Below are positions 1 through 11,200 of a DNA stretch of 64,000 bases, one piece after another (position 1 is the stretch's first letter; each line of letters starts with the position of its first letter). The position numbers were made by a program, and so were the translations under genes. The DNA is from Glandiceps talaboti (taxonomy: Eukaryota > Hemichordata > Enteropneusta > Spengelidae): contig NC_135559.1 in the NCBI RefSeq assembly GCF_964340395.1, positions 22,307,121-22,371,120 on the forward strand, given 5' to 3'. Below the pieces are notes generated by a model. The model saw only the letters and a list, made by a program, of their open reading frames with translations, did not search any database and was not told the origin of the DNA.

Positions 1-230
1 AAAACCTAGAATTTTTTATGACAAACATGCCATTTGACCTAGCAAATTTTGTTAGCGATGCTTTTTGTAAGAGAAAGGAATTTATGTACAATGTTTAAAT
101 ATGAACGCTTACTTATTCATAAGTTAAAGATTTGTATTACTTTAGTGTCTTGTAAGCCCTAGGGGCTGGGTGTGGCTATGGGTAAGTCCACACATGACAC
201 TTTAATAAATAAACATAACATAACAACATA
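1..230. other. Left-edge non-coding sequence, possible retroelement 3' tail
   Basis: No open frame of note. The stretch ends in an AATAAATAAA run (about 203-212) followed by short CATAA/CAACATAA iterations. This resembles the 3' end of a processed or non-LTR element, but there is no coding remnant to support it. Confidence 0.3.
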
Positions 231-2196
231 ACAACTGGTAACCCTGTAAACTAAGTCAGTACTGGTAGTACTGGTAACAGTGGAACTAAGTCAGTACTGG
301 TAACTCTGTAAACTAAGTCAGTACTGGTAGTACTGGTAACAGTGGAACTAAGTCAGTACTGGTAACTCTGTAAACTAAGTCAGTACTGGTAACTCTGTAA
401 ACTAAGTCAGTACTGGTAACCCTGTAAACTAAGTCAGTACTGGTAACTCTGTAAACTAAGTCAGTACTGGTAACTCTGTAAACTAAGTCAGAACTGGTAA
501 CTCTGTAAACTAAGTCAATATTGGTAACTCAGTAAACTAAGTCAGTACTGGTAACTCTGTAAACTAAGTCAGTACTGGTAACTCTGTAAACTAAGTCAGT
601 ACTGGTAACCCTGTAAACTAAGTCAGTACTGGTAACTCTGTAAACTAAGTCAGTACTGGTAGTACTGGTAACCCTGTAGACTAAGTCAGTACTGGTAACT
701 CAGTAAACTAAGTCAGTACTGGTAACTCTGTAAACTAAGTCAGTACTGGTAACCTTGTAAACTAAGTCAATACTGGTAACTCAGTAAACTAAGTCAGTAC
801 TGGTAACTCTGTAAACTAAGTCAGTACTGGTAACTCTGTAAACTAAGTCAGTACTGGTAACCCTGTAAACTAAGTCAGTACTGGTAACTCTGTAAACTAA
901 GTCAGTACTGGTAGTACTGGTAACCCTGTAGACTAAGTCAGTACTGGTAACTCAGTAAACTAAGTCAGTACTGGTAACTCTGTAAACTAAGTCAGTACTG
1001 GTAACCCTGTAAACTAAGTCAATACTGGTAACTCTGTAAACTAAGTCAGTACTGGTAACTCAGTAAACTAAGTCAGTACTGGTAACTCTGTAAACTAAGT
1101 CAGTACTGGTAACCCTGTAAACTAAGTCAATACTGGTAACTCTGTAAACTAAGTCAGTACTGGTAGTACTGGTAACAGTGGAACTAAGTCAGTACTGGTA
1201 ACCCTGTAGACTAAGTCAGTACTGGTAGTACTGGTAACAGTGGAACTAAGTCAGTACTGGTAACTCTGTAAACAAAGTCAGTACTGGTAACTCTGTAAAC
1301 TAAGTCAGTACTGGTAACTCTGTAAACTAAGTCAGTACTGGTAACTCTGTAAACTAAGTCAGTACTGGTAGTACTGGTAACAGTGGAACTAAGTCAGTAC
1401 TGGTAACTCTGTAAACTAAGTCAGTACTGGTAACTCTGTAAACTAAGTCAGTACTGGTAACCCTGTAAACTAAGTCAGTACTGGTAACTCTGTAAACTAA
1501 GTCAGTACTGGTAACTCTGTAAACTAAGTCAGAACTGGTAACTCTGTAAACTAAGTCAATATTGGTAACTCAGTAAAGTAAGTCAGTACTGGTAACTCTG
1601 TAAACTAAGTCAGTACTGGTAACTCTGTAAACTAAGTCAGTACTGGTAACCCTGTAAACTAAGTCAGTACTGGTAACTCTGTAAACTAAGTCAGTACTGG
1701 TAGTACTGGTAACCCTGTAGACTAAGTCAGTACTGGTAACTCAGTAAACTAAGTCAGTACTGGTAACTCTGTAAACTAAGTCAGTACTGGTAACTCAGTA
1801 AACTAAGTCAGTACTGGTAACTCTGTAAACAAAGTCAGTACTGGTAACTCTGTAAACTAAGTCAGTACTGGTAACTCTGTAAACTAAGTCAGTACTGGTA
1901 ACTCTGTAAACTAAGTCAGTACTGGTAGTACTGGTAACAGTGGAACTAAGTCAGTACTGGTAACTCTGTAAACTAAGTCAGTACTGGTAACTCTGTAAAC
2001 TAAGTCAGTACTGGTAACCCTGTAAACTAAGTCAGTACTGGTAACTCTGTAAACTAAGTCAGTACTGGTAACTCTGTAAACTTTGGTACTGGTAATACTG
2101 GTAACAATGGAACTAAGTCAGTACTGGTAACTCTGTAAACTAAGTCAGTACTGGTAATACTGGTAACAGTGGAACTAAGTCAGTACTGGTAACCAT
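231..2196. repeat. 27-bp minisatellite array
   Basis: Tandem units of 27 bp built around CTGGTAACTCTGTAAACTAA followed by GTCAGTA. Interspersed variants carry an extra GTACTGGTAACAGTGGAAC segment. Rare variants (GTCAGAACTGG, then GTCAATATTGG) recur 1041 bp apart at 487 and 1528, so part of the array was duplicated as a block. There is no coding potential because TAA recurs in the unit. Confidence 0.95.
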
Positions 2197-2480
2197 GAGC
2201 CGTCATTATTTATGACATGGGGGTACGGAGGAATTGCTTTGAAAATCCAGAAAATTGTGTAACCCCCCTGCCTGGCTTGACACACAATTTTTTCATACCC
2301 CCCCCCCCCACACCACCACCACCACCACCACCACCACCAGTCACAACTGGCGTTCTACCAACGTCACAGTAATAATACTACATAAAATGTTAGTAGCCCC
2401 CCTCCCATTTCATTCCCCAGTTATTGAGTAACCCCCCCCCCTTCTATTCCCCCCGGTCATAAATAATGACGGCTCCCTAA
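2197..2480. mobile_element. Short inverted-repeat element (MITE-like) inside the 27-bp array
   Basis: The ends are perfect 20-bp inverted repeats: GAGCCGTCATTATTTATGAC at 2197-2216 and its complement at 2456-2475. The interior is C-run and CAC-rich with no open frame. The 27-bp minisatellite continues on both sides, so the element inserted into a pre-existing array. The outer tip TTAGGGAGC (read on the - strand at the right end) recurs at 26055 and, in variant form, around 3721/5694. The element is non-autonomous. No clean target duplication is visible, and a few bases of the unit appear lost. Confidence 0.75.
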
Positions 2481-2536
2481 GTCAGTGCTGGTAACCCTGT
2501 AAACTAAGTCAGTACTGGTCACCCTGGAAACTAAAT
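2481..2536. repeat. Residual 27-bp minisatellite units
   Basis: About two diverged units (GTGCTGGTAACCCTGTAAAC, then GTACTGGTCACCCTGG) continue the array beyond the inserted element. Confidence 0.85.
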
Positions 2537-2692
2537 CACATACATATATACATACATACATACATACATACATACATACATACATACATACATACATACA
2601 TACATACATACATACATACATACATACATACATACATACATACATACATACATACATACATACATACATACATACATACATACATACATACA
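2537..2692. repeat. (TACA)n microsatellite
   Basis: Almost uninterrupted tetranucleotide run. It begins a composite repeat whose unique part (2693-2740) recurs near 35203. Confidence 0.97.
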
Positions 2693-2746
2693 GTAAGTTT
2701 AAGAATAGCATGAAGAATGCACCCCTCAGTTTTTAGTAACCCCCCC

Positions 2747-2781
<35 letters not shown>

Positions 2782-2862
2782 CTTGTAGCTTTGCATTTTT
2801 TGAGTGATACCTCTCAGATTCCTACAACCCCACAACTTGGCCGTAAATAATGACGACTGTTT
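2693..2862. repeat. Composite dispersed repeat with (CA)n and a MITE-type end
   Basis: A unique block beginning CAGTAAGTTTAAGAATAGCA is followed by a C run and (CA)n. It then passes into CGTAAATAATGACG near 2840-2853, which resembles the terminal motif of the 2197-2480 element. The same block, also preceded by (TACA)n and followed by C/CA runs, lies at 35203-35275. Confidence 0.7.
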
Positions 2863-2929
2863 TAAGTGACAGAAACATGCATTGGATGAATGAGGTGATG
2901 TGAATCATGAAGTCCTCCTAGTTATGAAC

Positions 2930-3402
2930 ATGGAAGATGACAGGGTTCCACTCAGTCATCCGGGATAATGACAGGGTTCCACTCAGTCATCCGGGATAAT
3001 GACAGGGTTCCACTCAGTCATCCGGGATAATGACAGGGTTCCACTCAGTCATCCGGGATAATGACAGGGTTCCACTCAGTCATCCGGGATAATGGCAGGG
3101 TTCCACTCAGTCATCCGGGATAATGACAGGGTTCCACTCAGTCATCCGGGATAATGACAGGGTTCCACTCAGTCATCCGGGATAATGACAGGGTTCCACT
3201 CAGTCATCCGGGATAATGACAGGGTTCCACTCAGTCATCCGGGATAATGACAGGGTTCCACTCAGTCATCCGGGATAATGACAGGGTTCCACTCAGTCAC
3301 CCGGGATAATGACAGGGTTCCACTCAGTCATCCGGGACAATGGCAGGGTTCGACTCAGTCACCCGGGACAACGGCAGGGTTCGACTCAGTCATCTGGGAC
3401 AA
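2930..3402. repeat. 31-bp minisatellite
   Basis: About 15 units of 31 bp with core GACAGGGTTCCACTCAGTCA followed by TCCGGGATAAT. The last three units diverge (GGCAGGGTTCGAC). An apparent small forward frame here is only the repeat read through. Confidence 0.95.
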
Positions 3403-3720
3403 AATAGTACACCACACCGATATCTACAGTCACGTTACTAAAGCGTACATACGAAAAATCTTTATTTACATGATTTGCTTGCGTATCAACGAAGATTATT
3501 CTGTATTCAAATATTAGTTAACAAACAGGTTGTGGACCATAGGGGCACGTAGTATTTCTTAGATTGTTGTTTTCCTCGTCTACAGGCTAAATATAATAAC
3601 GTTTTGACATGAATATATTTCCCCTACCTTTATGGAAATAATATCTTATCGTACAGACCGTATATTGATACATTTGTTGTAGCAGGATTCGTGTCATATT
3701 TTCCTTAGGGAAACAACAAT
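3403..3720. other. Unique non-coding stretch
   Basis: AT-rich sequence with no supported gene or repeat. Confidence 0.6.
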
Positions 3721-5694
3721 CTAAGGGGCGATCAGTTTTTTTACGGCTGGGGGCCCGGCAAATCGGGGGGGGGGGGGTCACCTCAATTTGGGACTCAAAG
3801 AAGGGGGGGGGGTCATCATTTTTCAAAGTGAATAAAGGGGATGCGGTCACCTTATTTTCAACAACTAAACGAAATCATGAGCCACGCTGCTGCATTTAAA
3901 TGTCCATACATTTATTAAACAACCAATGTAAGTGTATAAAATGAACCATAAACAATAAATAGCTATAAATATACATTCAAATATAACATAAACTCTGTCT
4001 TTTGATACATCCAATACATATGGAGTCACAACACTGCACCATGGCCACCTTTAAGCAACAGTTATTTGTTAGAAATGACTTCTCGATATTGCACGCAATG
4101 TCATCTTGTGGTAGAAAAACTTGCATGTAGCTGTTTACGTAACGCATAAGAAATGAGATACTTTAACATTTACTGGACTCTAAAATCTGTATCTCCATTG
4201 ACCTGAACATGTTGAATTGCGCACAAAACATAACCAATCTAGGGTGAGATACACTTTGAAATAATATGTGGCAAACACTGTGACTGAAAGTGCCTGACCT
4301 ACCCTGTGTACCTCTAGATATTGGATATTCAATATCCATGTACGTAGTTAGTCTAGTTCCTATACATTTTTGTGCGTACGCGTTACGATTACTATGACCA
4401 TCTCCGTTAGAAGTCCCAAATTGATTTAGGGATGAGATCAACAGTTCAATGTTGGATAAAAAAAACTAAGTCTTTTAGTGTGGGATGGGCGTGAGGGAGG
4501 AGGTCTCATCCTACATGTATGAAGAAGATGTTACTTTTATAATGACATCTATTGTGTACTCCAACATTTCTAAAAATGTCAAATTGAAAAATTGAAAAAA
4601 GTTGTGTTATACATGTAGTAAATGCATGGCAATAAAATACATTAGTGCCAATAAAAGAGCTATTTTTCCTCACTACATCATGGCTTTGTATTCATACCAC
4701 TACAAGGTACTACATACTGATTTGAAATTGATTGTGCTGTGTGCAACAATTTTAAATTTCGACCAATTGTAGTTAGAAGGGGATGGGGAAGGGGTTCTGA
4801 GGCCTTACTAAAAGAATTAGTTTTTTAACTATTTATCTCACCCCTAATGTGTTGATTTATCATACATGTACAAACTATTGAACTGTTACTTGGCATAGCT
4901 ATACTATGAACTACATGTCTTCTTATCAAAAATACCCTTTTTGTGTTTGTGTTTCACTTATTCTCTGCTACCTGTGACCATCACCAAGTTTAATACATGT
5001 TACCAGGCTACATGTGAACCCCCCCCCCCTTTGTATTGCTATTGTTTGACGCCATAAACTACTGAGAATGAATTAGAATTTTGGTCAATGAAGGGAGGGG
5101 AGTTTTAAGTCAGTGCCATGATTAAAGTGAACAATTATGAAGAGGACAAACAAAGCCTTGAAGACTAGTGCAAACTGGTCAATGTGTGTATATATGCATT
5201 GACAGTTATTGGCATGGGTTTACAATTATATTAACGCCATTTCTAATATTATACTTGATAATTAGCTGGTAATGGTAATATTTCACTCAGTCTGTGAGAG
5301 ATATTCTAGGAATTTTGGTTACCAGACCATTGTATGTCCGTGAACAGACAATCATACTTCTCAAAAGGTTCCTATCTAAAGAGCTTTATACATGTGAAGC
5401 AATGGATTTTGGTTAGCAATTTACCAGATACAATTAAATCACTGAAAATGTAACATGTAAAATTAACTATGCAGGGTACGGTACGCGGTATTATGCTTTG
5501 AGAATAGAGTGTTTTTTACAAGAAGACTGTTTCTTGTCAACAGATGGGGCGGGGGGGGGGTCGGTGTGTTTTTTATTTCTCAGAGGGGGGGGGGTTGTTT
5601 TGTGGATGAATTGCAGGAGGGTCACTATATTTAAGTACAACACGAACAAAAAGTCACCGGCCCACCCCCGGCCGTAAAAACTGATCGCTCCCTA
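3721..5694. mobile_element. Candidate 2-kb terminal-inverted-repeat element
   Basis: The left end (3722-3750) reads TAAGGGGCGATCAG, then a T run and ACGGCTGGGG. The right end (5666-5694) is its near-perfect complement, CCCCGGCCGTAAAAACTGAT then CGCTCCCTAA. Long G runs follow the left end and precede the right end, as in the smaller elements at 2197 and 26055. The interior is AT-rich and has no frame above about 92 codons and no transposase-like protein, so any element is non-autonomous. It could instead be two independent solo ends lying in opposite orientation. Confidence 0.55.
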
Positions 5695-5847
5695 ATAAAG
5701 CAATAATACGCGCCCCTGTGTTGAGTGCAGCTTGTAATAAGATACAACGTTGATGGCGCTATCGGTTCATCATCCACTCACTGCTACTCGTGCTATATTA
5801 CTAGTACTATACATCGAAATCATAACCACATGTAAAATCAGCTAGTG
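5695..5847. other. Unique spacer
   Basis: Short non-coding stretch between two repeat-derived segments. No feature seen. Confidence 0.5.
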
Positions 5848-6025
5848 ATAAGGGACCGGCCAGTTACTTCGGACTGTGGACTGTTGGGGTGCAGTGGATT
5901 GGTGGGGGGGGGGGGGGTTAACACTAATGGCAGTAAGGTGGGGATCATTCTGCTTTGAAAATTTTGGATGGGGTGGGGGGTCATTGTGTTTTGGATTTTG
6001 ATAGAAGAAAAAATCCATTTCTACA
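5848..6025 (+). mobile_element. Partial MITE-like fragment
   Basis: It begins ATAAGGGACCGGCCAGTTAC, another variant of the AGGGA-tipped terminus, and contains two G runs plus AT-rich filler (GCTTTGAAAATTTTGG) like the element interiors. No matching right terminus is present. The segment runs directly into the Penelope-like remnant. Confidence 0.4.
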
Positions 6026-7822
6026 GTGGCACGACCTTGTCTCAACTGTGGAATTTTTTCTTGTGCTTGTTTTTTACCTATATTCTTTAAGAACGCGATG
6101 CTATTTCATCTCTTAGAAAAGCTTAAGAGTGATGATATTGTTATTAAGTCTGCTGATAAGGGCGGAGCGGTAGTTGTTTGGCATGAAGATTTGCCAACGG
6201 CATATGTAGCTGAGGCAGAGAGACAACTTTTGAACACGGATTTGTACCAGGAATTGAAAGGTGACACTACTGAAGCCGTGCAACTCTTAAGCTTTCTAAG
6301 ATTACGGATATTGTTAACACTTTTGTATCATCTGGCGAATTACCAACAGAAGAACGTAACCTTATAGTCCGTCGACCAAGGACAGCCGTGTTTTATTTAC
6401 TACCCAAGATACATAAGGTTAATATTCCTGGAAGGCCCATCGTCTCAGCTTGTAACTGCCCTACGGAACACATCGCGCGTTATTTTGATGCCATTTTACG
6501 ACACATTGTGGTATCTCAGCCTACCTACATTAAAGATACGAACCATGCACTTGAAGTACTTACTAACAAATTAAAGTAAGCCACGGTATCTTTTTTTCTA
6601 TGGACGTTAAATAGACCCTCCTACCCACGTCTTACTGAGATTGGTTGAACTTTTTCTTACATGTAATTATTTTACATTTAGTGACAGGTATTTTGTGTAG
6701 AAACGCGGCGTTGCTATGGGAAGTTGTCTTGGTCCTAGTTATGCTTGTTTATTTATGTTTTTTATAATATATATATCAGGAACACCTTATTTTCAGTTCG
6801 TACCAAGGGATTTTACCTGCAGGCCTGATTTATATAAACGATTAATTGATGATGGTGTTAATGCAGCTTCACTCAAACTAGAGGAACTGGACCAGTGCAA
6901 TTTATTGATTACAAATGTAACTTTAATGTTATTCAGTACACTCATATATCTGAACTGATATTTCTGAACTAACTATCAATTTCCTTGACATCTCCCTTAG
7001 GATTGATGGTGATGATATAGCTACATCTATTTATACTAAACCTACTGATTCACATTCATATTTACAGTATGGTTCATCACATCCTAATAAGTGTAAAGAT
7101 TCCATTCCCTATTCACAATTACATTGTACTTCGTTTACGTCGTATTTGTAGTAGTGATTTGGATTTCAGAGAAAGGTCTGCTGAATTTTGTACGTACTTC
7201 CACCAACGAGGTTATCCAGTGTCGGTTACCAATGCGGCTTTACTTCAAGTGTCACCTTTGTCAGAAGATTATACCGATCGTCCCATATTGGCTCTGACAG
7301 ACCATCCCGCATTTTCCACCAGAGATAAGAACATAATGTACAAGCATTTTAATATGATCTTACTAATAGGGTGACTAATTCATTATTTCCTGAAATCGTG
7401 GTACATACAGAACAACATGGATTGGAAATTAATGCTGGTTCATTTCCATGCGATCGTTTCATTATTAATACTTATCATGGTTTTGGCCCTAAAATCATTG
7501 TGGCTGTTACGAGTAGATTTCTTGTATCTGCATTACATGCCAGACATGTGGTTTTTTTATATATAGGTTCGACTGTACGTCGTCTTGGTGATCGTTTCGT
7601 GGAACATCTCCGTCATGCAGACAAAAGAATCGTAACTATCCCGTACCTATGCATTTTATTACCAACGATCATAGTGTATCAGATATGCCTATTTCAGGAA
7701 TTTGTAAGGTTTCTGGCAATGAGGATCGATTGAGGTTGAAGGAGGAGGAAATCATTTTCCGTCTCGGAACACTGGAACTCCCTGGAATTAATAGATTATT
7801 GACATCATTCCCTAATATCTAA
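6026..7822 (+). pseudogene. Decayed Penelope-like retroelement (reverse transcriptase plus GIY-YIG-type endonuclease)
   Basis: Five successive short frames align in order with a Penelope-like protein. An N-terminal RT block contains KSADKGGAVVV (about 6157-6190). A second frame carries FYLLPKIHK and PGRPIVSACNCPTEHIA (6391-6480). A third holds AMGSCLGPSYACLFM (6713-6757), with an in-frame TAG two codons before KRG where the family usually has Gln, and LIDD (6843-6854) in place of the catalytic YIDD. TKPTDSHSYL and LRLRRICSSD follow, then YIGSTVRRLGDRFVEHLR (7561-7614), typical of the GIY-YIG-type endonuclease. A CxxC pair (TCQTCG) lies just upstream in another frame. The C-terminal tail ends at TAA 7820-7822. 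Frameshifts near 6285, 6960, 7130, 7370, 7555 and 7640, stops, and a loss of RT palm sequence between about 6600 and 6690 make it non-functional. Family identity is firm. Subfamily (Neptune-like) is an inference from the CxxC/GIY-YIG combination. Confidence 0.88.
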
Positions 7823-7836
7823 CTATAGACCTGTTG

Positions 7837-8139
7837 CCGGTTCCAAGATACATTGCGCGTCTCTCCATACAATACCATGTATTCTGTACGCGCGGAGCGG
7901 TTTGCACGCGCTTCTCAGGTAGGGGGATGGTTGTCACATGACGGTACCCTGGGTTTACCCGTAAAATCCCACTCTGTCATCGATGGTGTTCAGTCTTTGT
8001 TCTATAAAATCACCCATAATTAAAGAGGTCAACATGTCTTTCCATCAGTTCCTGGTGAAAATGTTATTTTGAATGTAATGAAGACAAAACAAGACTAAAT
8101 CTAACAACTTAAGCGACGCGCAATGCATCTTGGAACCGG
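7837..8139. mobile_element. 0.3-kb inverted-repeat element (MITE-like)
   Basis: CCGGTTCCAAGATACATTGC then GCGTC (7837-7861) is inverted at 8115-8139 with one mismatch, giving 25-bp terminal repeats around about 250 bp of non-coding sequence. It lies 15 bp after the Penelope-like stop. It could be a separate DNA-transposon derivative or part of the retroelement's 3' flank. The inverted rather than direct orientation favours the former. Confidence 0.65.
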
Positions 8140-8278
8140 AAAATCGACTATTACGCTATTCTATCTTTCAGGCGTGCTCTATAGGGTTCTTTTTGATGCG
8201 CGTGACTTTTAGATCTTTTTGCGCGTGCCTAACAGTTGATAAATACCCGCGCGGTAGTCGTTCTATTCCATAACATTT
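8140..8278. other. Unique spacer
   Basis: Non-coding, with several GCGCG-containing words. Nothing else recognised. Confidence 0.5.
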
Positions 8279-11200
8279 AGATCAGTATATTGGTAATCTG
8301 ATATTCAAATCAGTATACTAGTAATCTGATATTCAAATCAGTATACTAGTAATCTGACAATTCGAATCAGTATACTAGTAACATGATAATTCGAATCAGT
8401 ATACTAGTAATCAGATAATTCAAATCAGTATAGTAATCTGATAATTCAAATCAGTATACTAGTAATCAGATAATTCAAATCAGTATAGTATTCTGACAAT
8501 TCAAATCAGTATACAAGTATTCTGACAATTCAAATCAGTATACTAGTAACATGATAATTCAAATCAGTATACTAGTAATCTGATATTCAAATCAGTATAC
8601 TAGTAACATGATAATTCAAATCAGTATACTAGTAATCTGATTATTCAAATCAGTATACTAGTAATCTGACAATTCAAATCAGTATACTAGTAACATGATA
8701 ATTTAAATCAGTATACTAGTAAGCTGATAATTCAAATCAATATACTAGTAATCTGATATTCAAATCAGTATACTAGTAATCTGATAATTCAAATCAGTAT
8801 ACTAGTAACATGATAATTCAAATCAGTATACTAGTAATCAGTAATTCAAATCAGTATATTAGTAATCTGATAATTCAAATCAGTATACTAGTAATCTGAT
8901 AATTCAAATCAGTATACTAGTAACATGATAATTCAAATCAGTATACTAGTAATCTGATAATTCAAATCAGTATACTAGTAATCTGATAATTCAAATCAGT
9001 ATACTAGTAATCTGATATTCAAATCAGTATACTAGTAATATGATATTCAAATCAGTATACTAGTAATCTGATATTCAAATCAGTATACTAGTAATCTGAC
9101 AATTCGAATCAGTATACTAGTAACATGATAATTCAAATCAGTATACTAGTAATCTGATAATTCAAATCAGCATACTAGTAATCTGATATTCAAATCAGTA
9201 TACTAGTAATCTGATAATTCAAATCAGTATACTAGTAACATAATAATTCAAATAAGTATACTAGTAATCAGATAATTCAAATCACTATATTGGTAATCTG
9301 ATAATTCAAATCAGTATACCAGTAATCTGATAATTCAAATCAGTATACTAGTAACATGATAATTCAAATCAGTATACTAGTAATCTGATAATTCAAATCA
9401 GTATACTAGTAATCTGATAATTCAAATCAGTATACTAGTAATCTGATAATTCAAATCAGTATACTAGTAATCTGATAATTCAAATCAGAATACTCACAAT
9501 CTGATATTCAAATCAGTATACTAGTAATCTGACAATTCAAATCAGTATACTAATAATCTGATATTCAAATCAGTATACTAGTAATCTGATAATTCAAATC
9601 AGTATACTAGTATTCTGACAATTCAAATCAGTATACAAGTATTCTGACAATTCAAATCAGTATACTAGTAATCTGATAATTCAAATCAGTATACTAGTAA
9701 TCTGATAATTCAAATCAGTATACTAGTAATCTGATAATTCAAATCAGTATACTAGTAATCTGATAATTCAAATCAGTATACAAGTATTCTGACAATTCAA
9801 ATCAGTATACTAGTAACATGATAATTCAAATCAGTATACTAGTAATCTGATAATTCAAATCAGTATACTAGTAATCTGATAATTCAAATCAGTATACTAG
9901 TAATCTGATATTCAAATCAGTATACTAGTAACATGATAATTCAAATCAGTATACTAGTAATCAGTAATTCAAATCAGTATACTAGTAATCTGATAATTCA
10001 AATCAGTATACAAGTATTCTGACAATTCAAATCAGTATACTAGTAATCTGATAATTCAAATCAGTATACTAGTAATCTGATAACTCAAATCAGTATACAA
10101 GTATTCTGACAATTCAAATCAGTATACTAGTAATCTGATAATTCAAATCAGTATACTAGTAATCAGATAATTCAAATCAGTATACTAGTAATCTGATAAC
10201 TCAAATCAGTATACTAGTAATCTGATAATTCAAATCAGAATACTCACAATCTGATATTCAAATCAGTATACTAGTAATCTGACAATTCAAATCAGTATAC
10301 TAGTAATCTGATATTCAAATCAGTATACTAGTAATCTGATAATTCAAATCAGTATACTAGTATTCTGACAATTCAAATCAGTATACTAGTAATCTGATAT
10401 TCAAATCAGTATACTAGTAATCTGATAACTCAAATCAGTATACTAGTAATCTGATAATTCAAATCAGTATACAAGTATTCTGACAATTCAAATCAGTATA
10501 CTAGTAATCTGACAATTCAAATCAGTATACTAGTAATCTGATATTCAAATCAGTATACTAGTAATCTGACAATTCAAATCAGTATACTAGTAATCTGATA
10601 ACTCAAATCAGTATACTAGTAATCTGATAATTCAAATCAGTATACAAGTATTCTGACAATTCAAATCAGTATACTACTAATCTGATAATTCAAATCAGTA
10701 TACTAGTAATCTGATGATTCAAATCAGTATACTAGTAATCTGATAATTCAAATCAGTATACTAGTAATCTGATAATTCAAATCAGTATACTAGTAATCTG
10801 ATAATTCAAATCAGTATACAAGTATTCTGACAATTCAAATCAGTATACTAGTAATCTGATATTCAAATCAGTATACTAGTAACATGATAATTCAAATCAG
10901 TATACTAGTAATCTGATAATTCAAATCAGTATACAAGTATTCTGACAATTCAAATCAGTATACTAGTAATCTGATAATTCAAATCAGTATACTAGTAATC
11001 TGATAATTCAAATCAGTATACTAGTAATCTGATAATTCAAATCAGTATACTAGTAATCTTATAACTCAAATCAGTATACAAGTATTCTGACAATTCAAAT
11101 CAGTATACTAGTAATCTGATAATTCAAATCAATATACTAGTAATCTGATATTCAAATCAGTATACTAGTAATCTGATAATTCAAATCAGTATAGTAATCT

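Noticed and set aside
4163-4441. 92-codon - strand frame inside the 2-kb inverted-repeat candidate as a transposase
   Set aside because: No transposase or zinc-finger motif visible, and it is too short.
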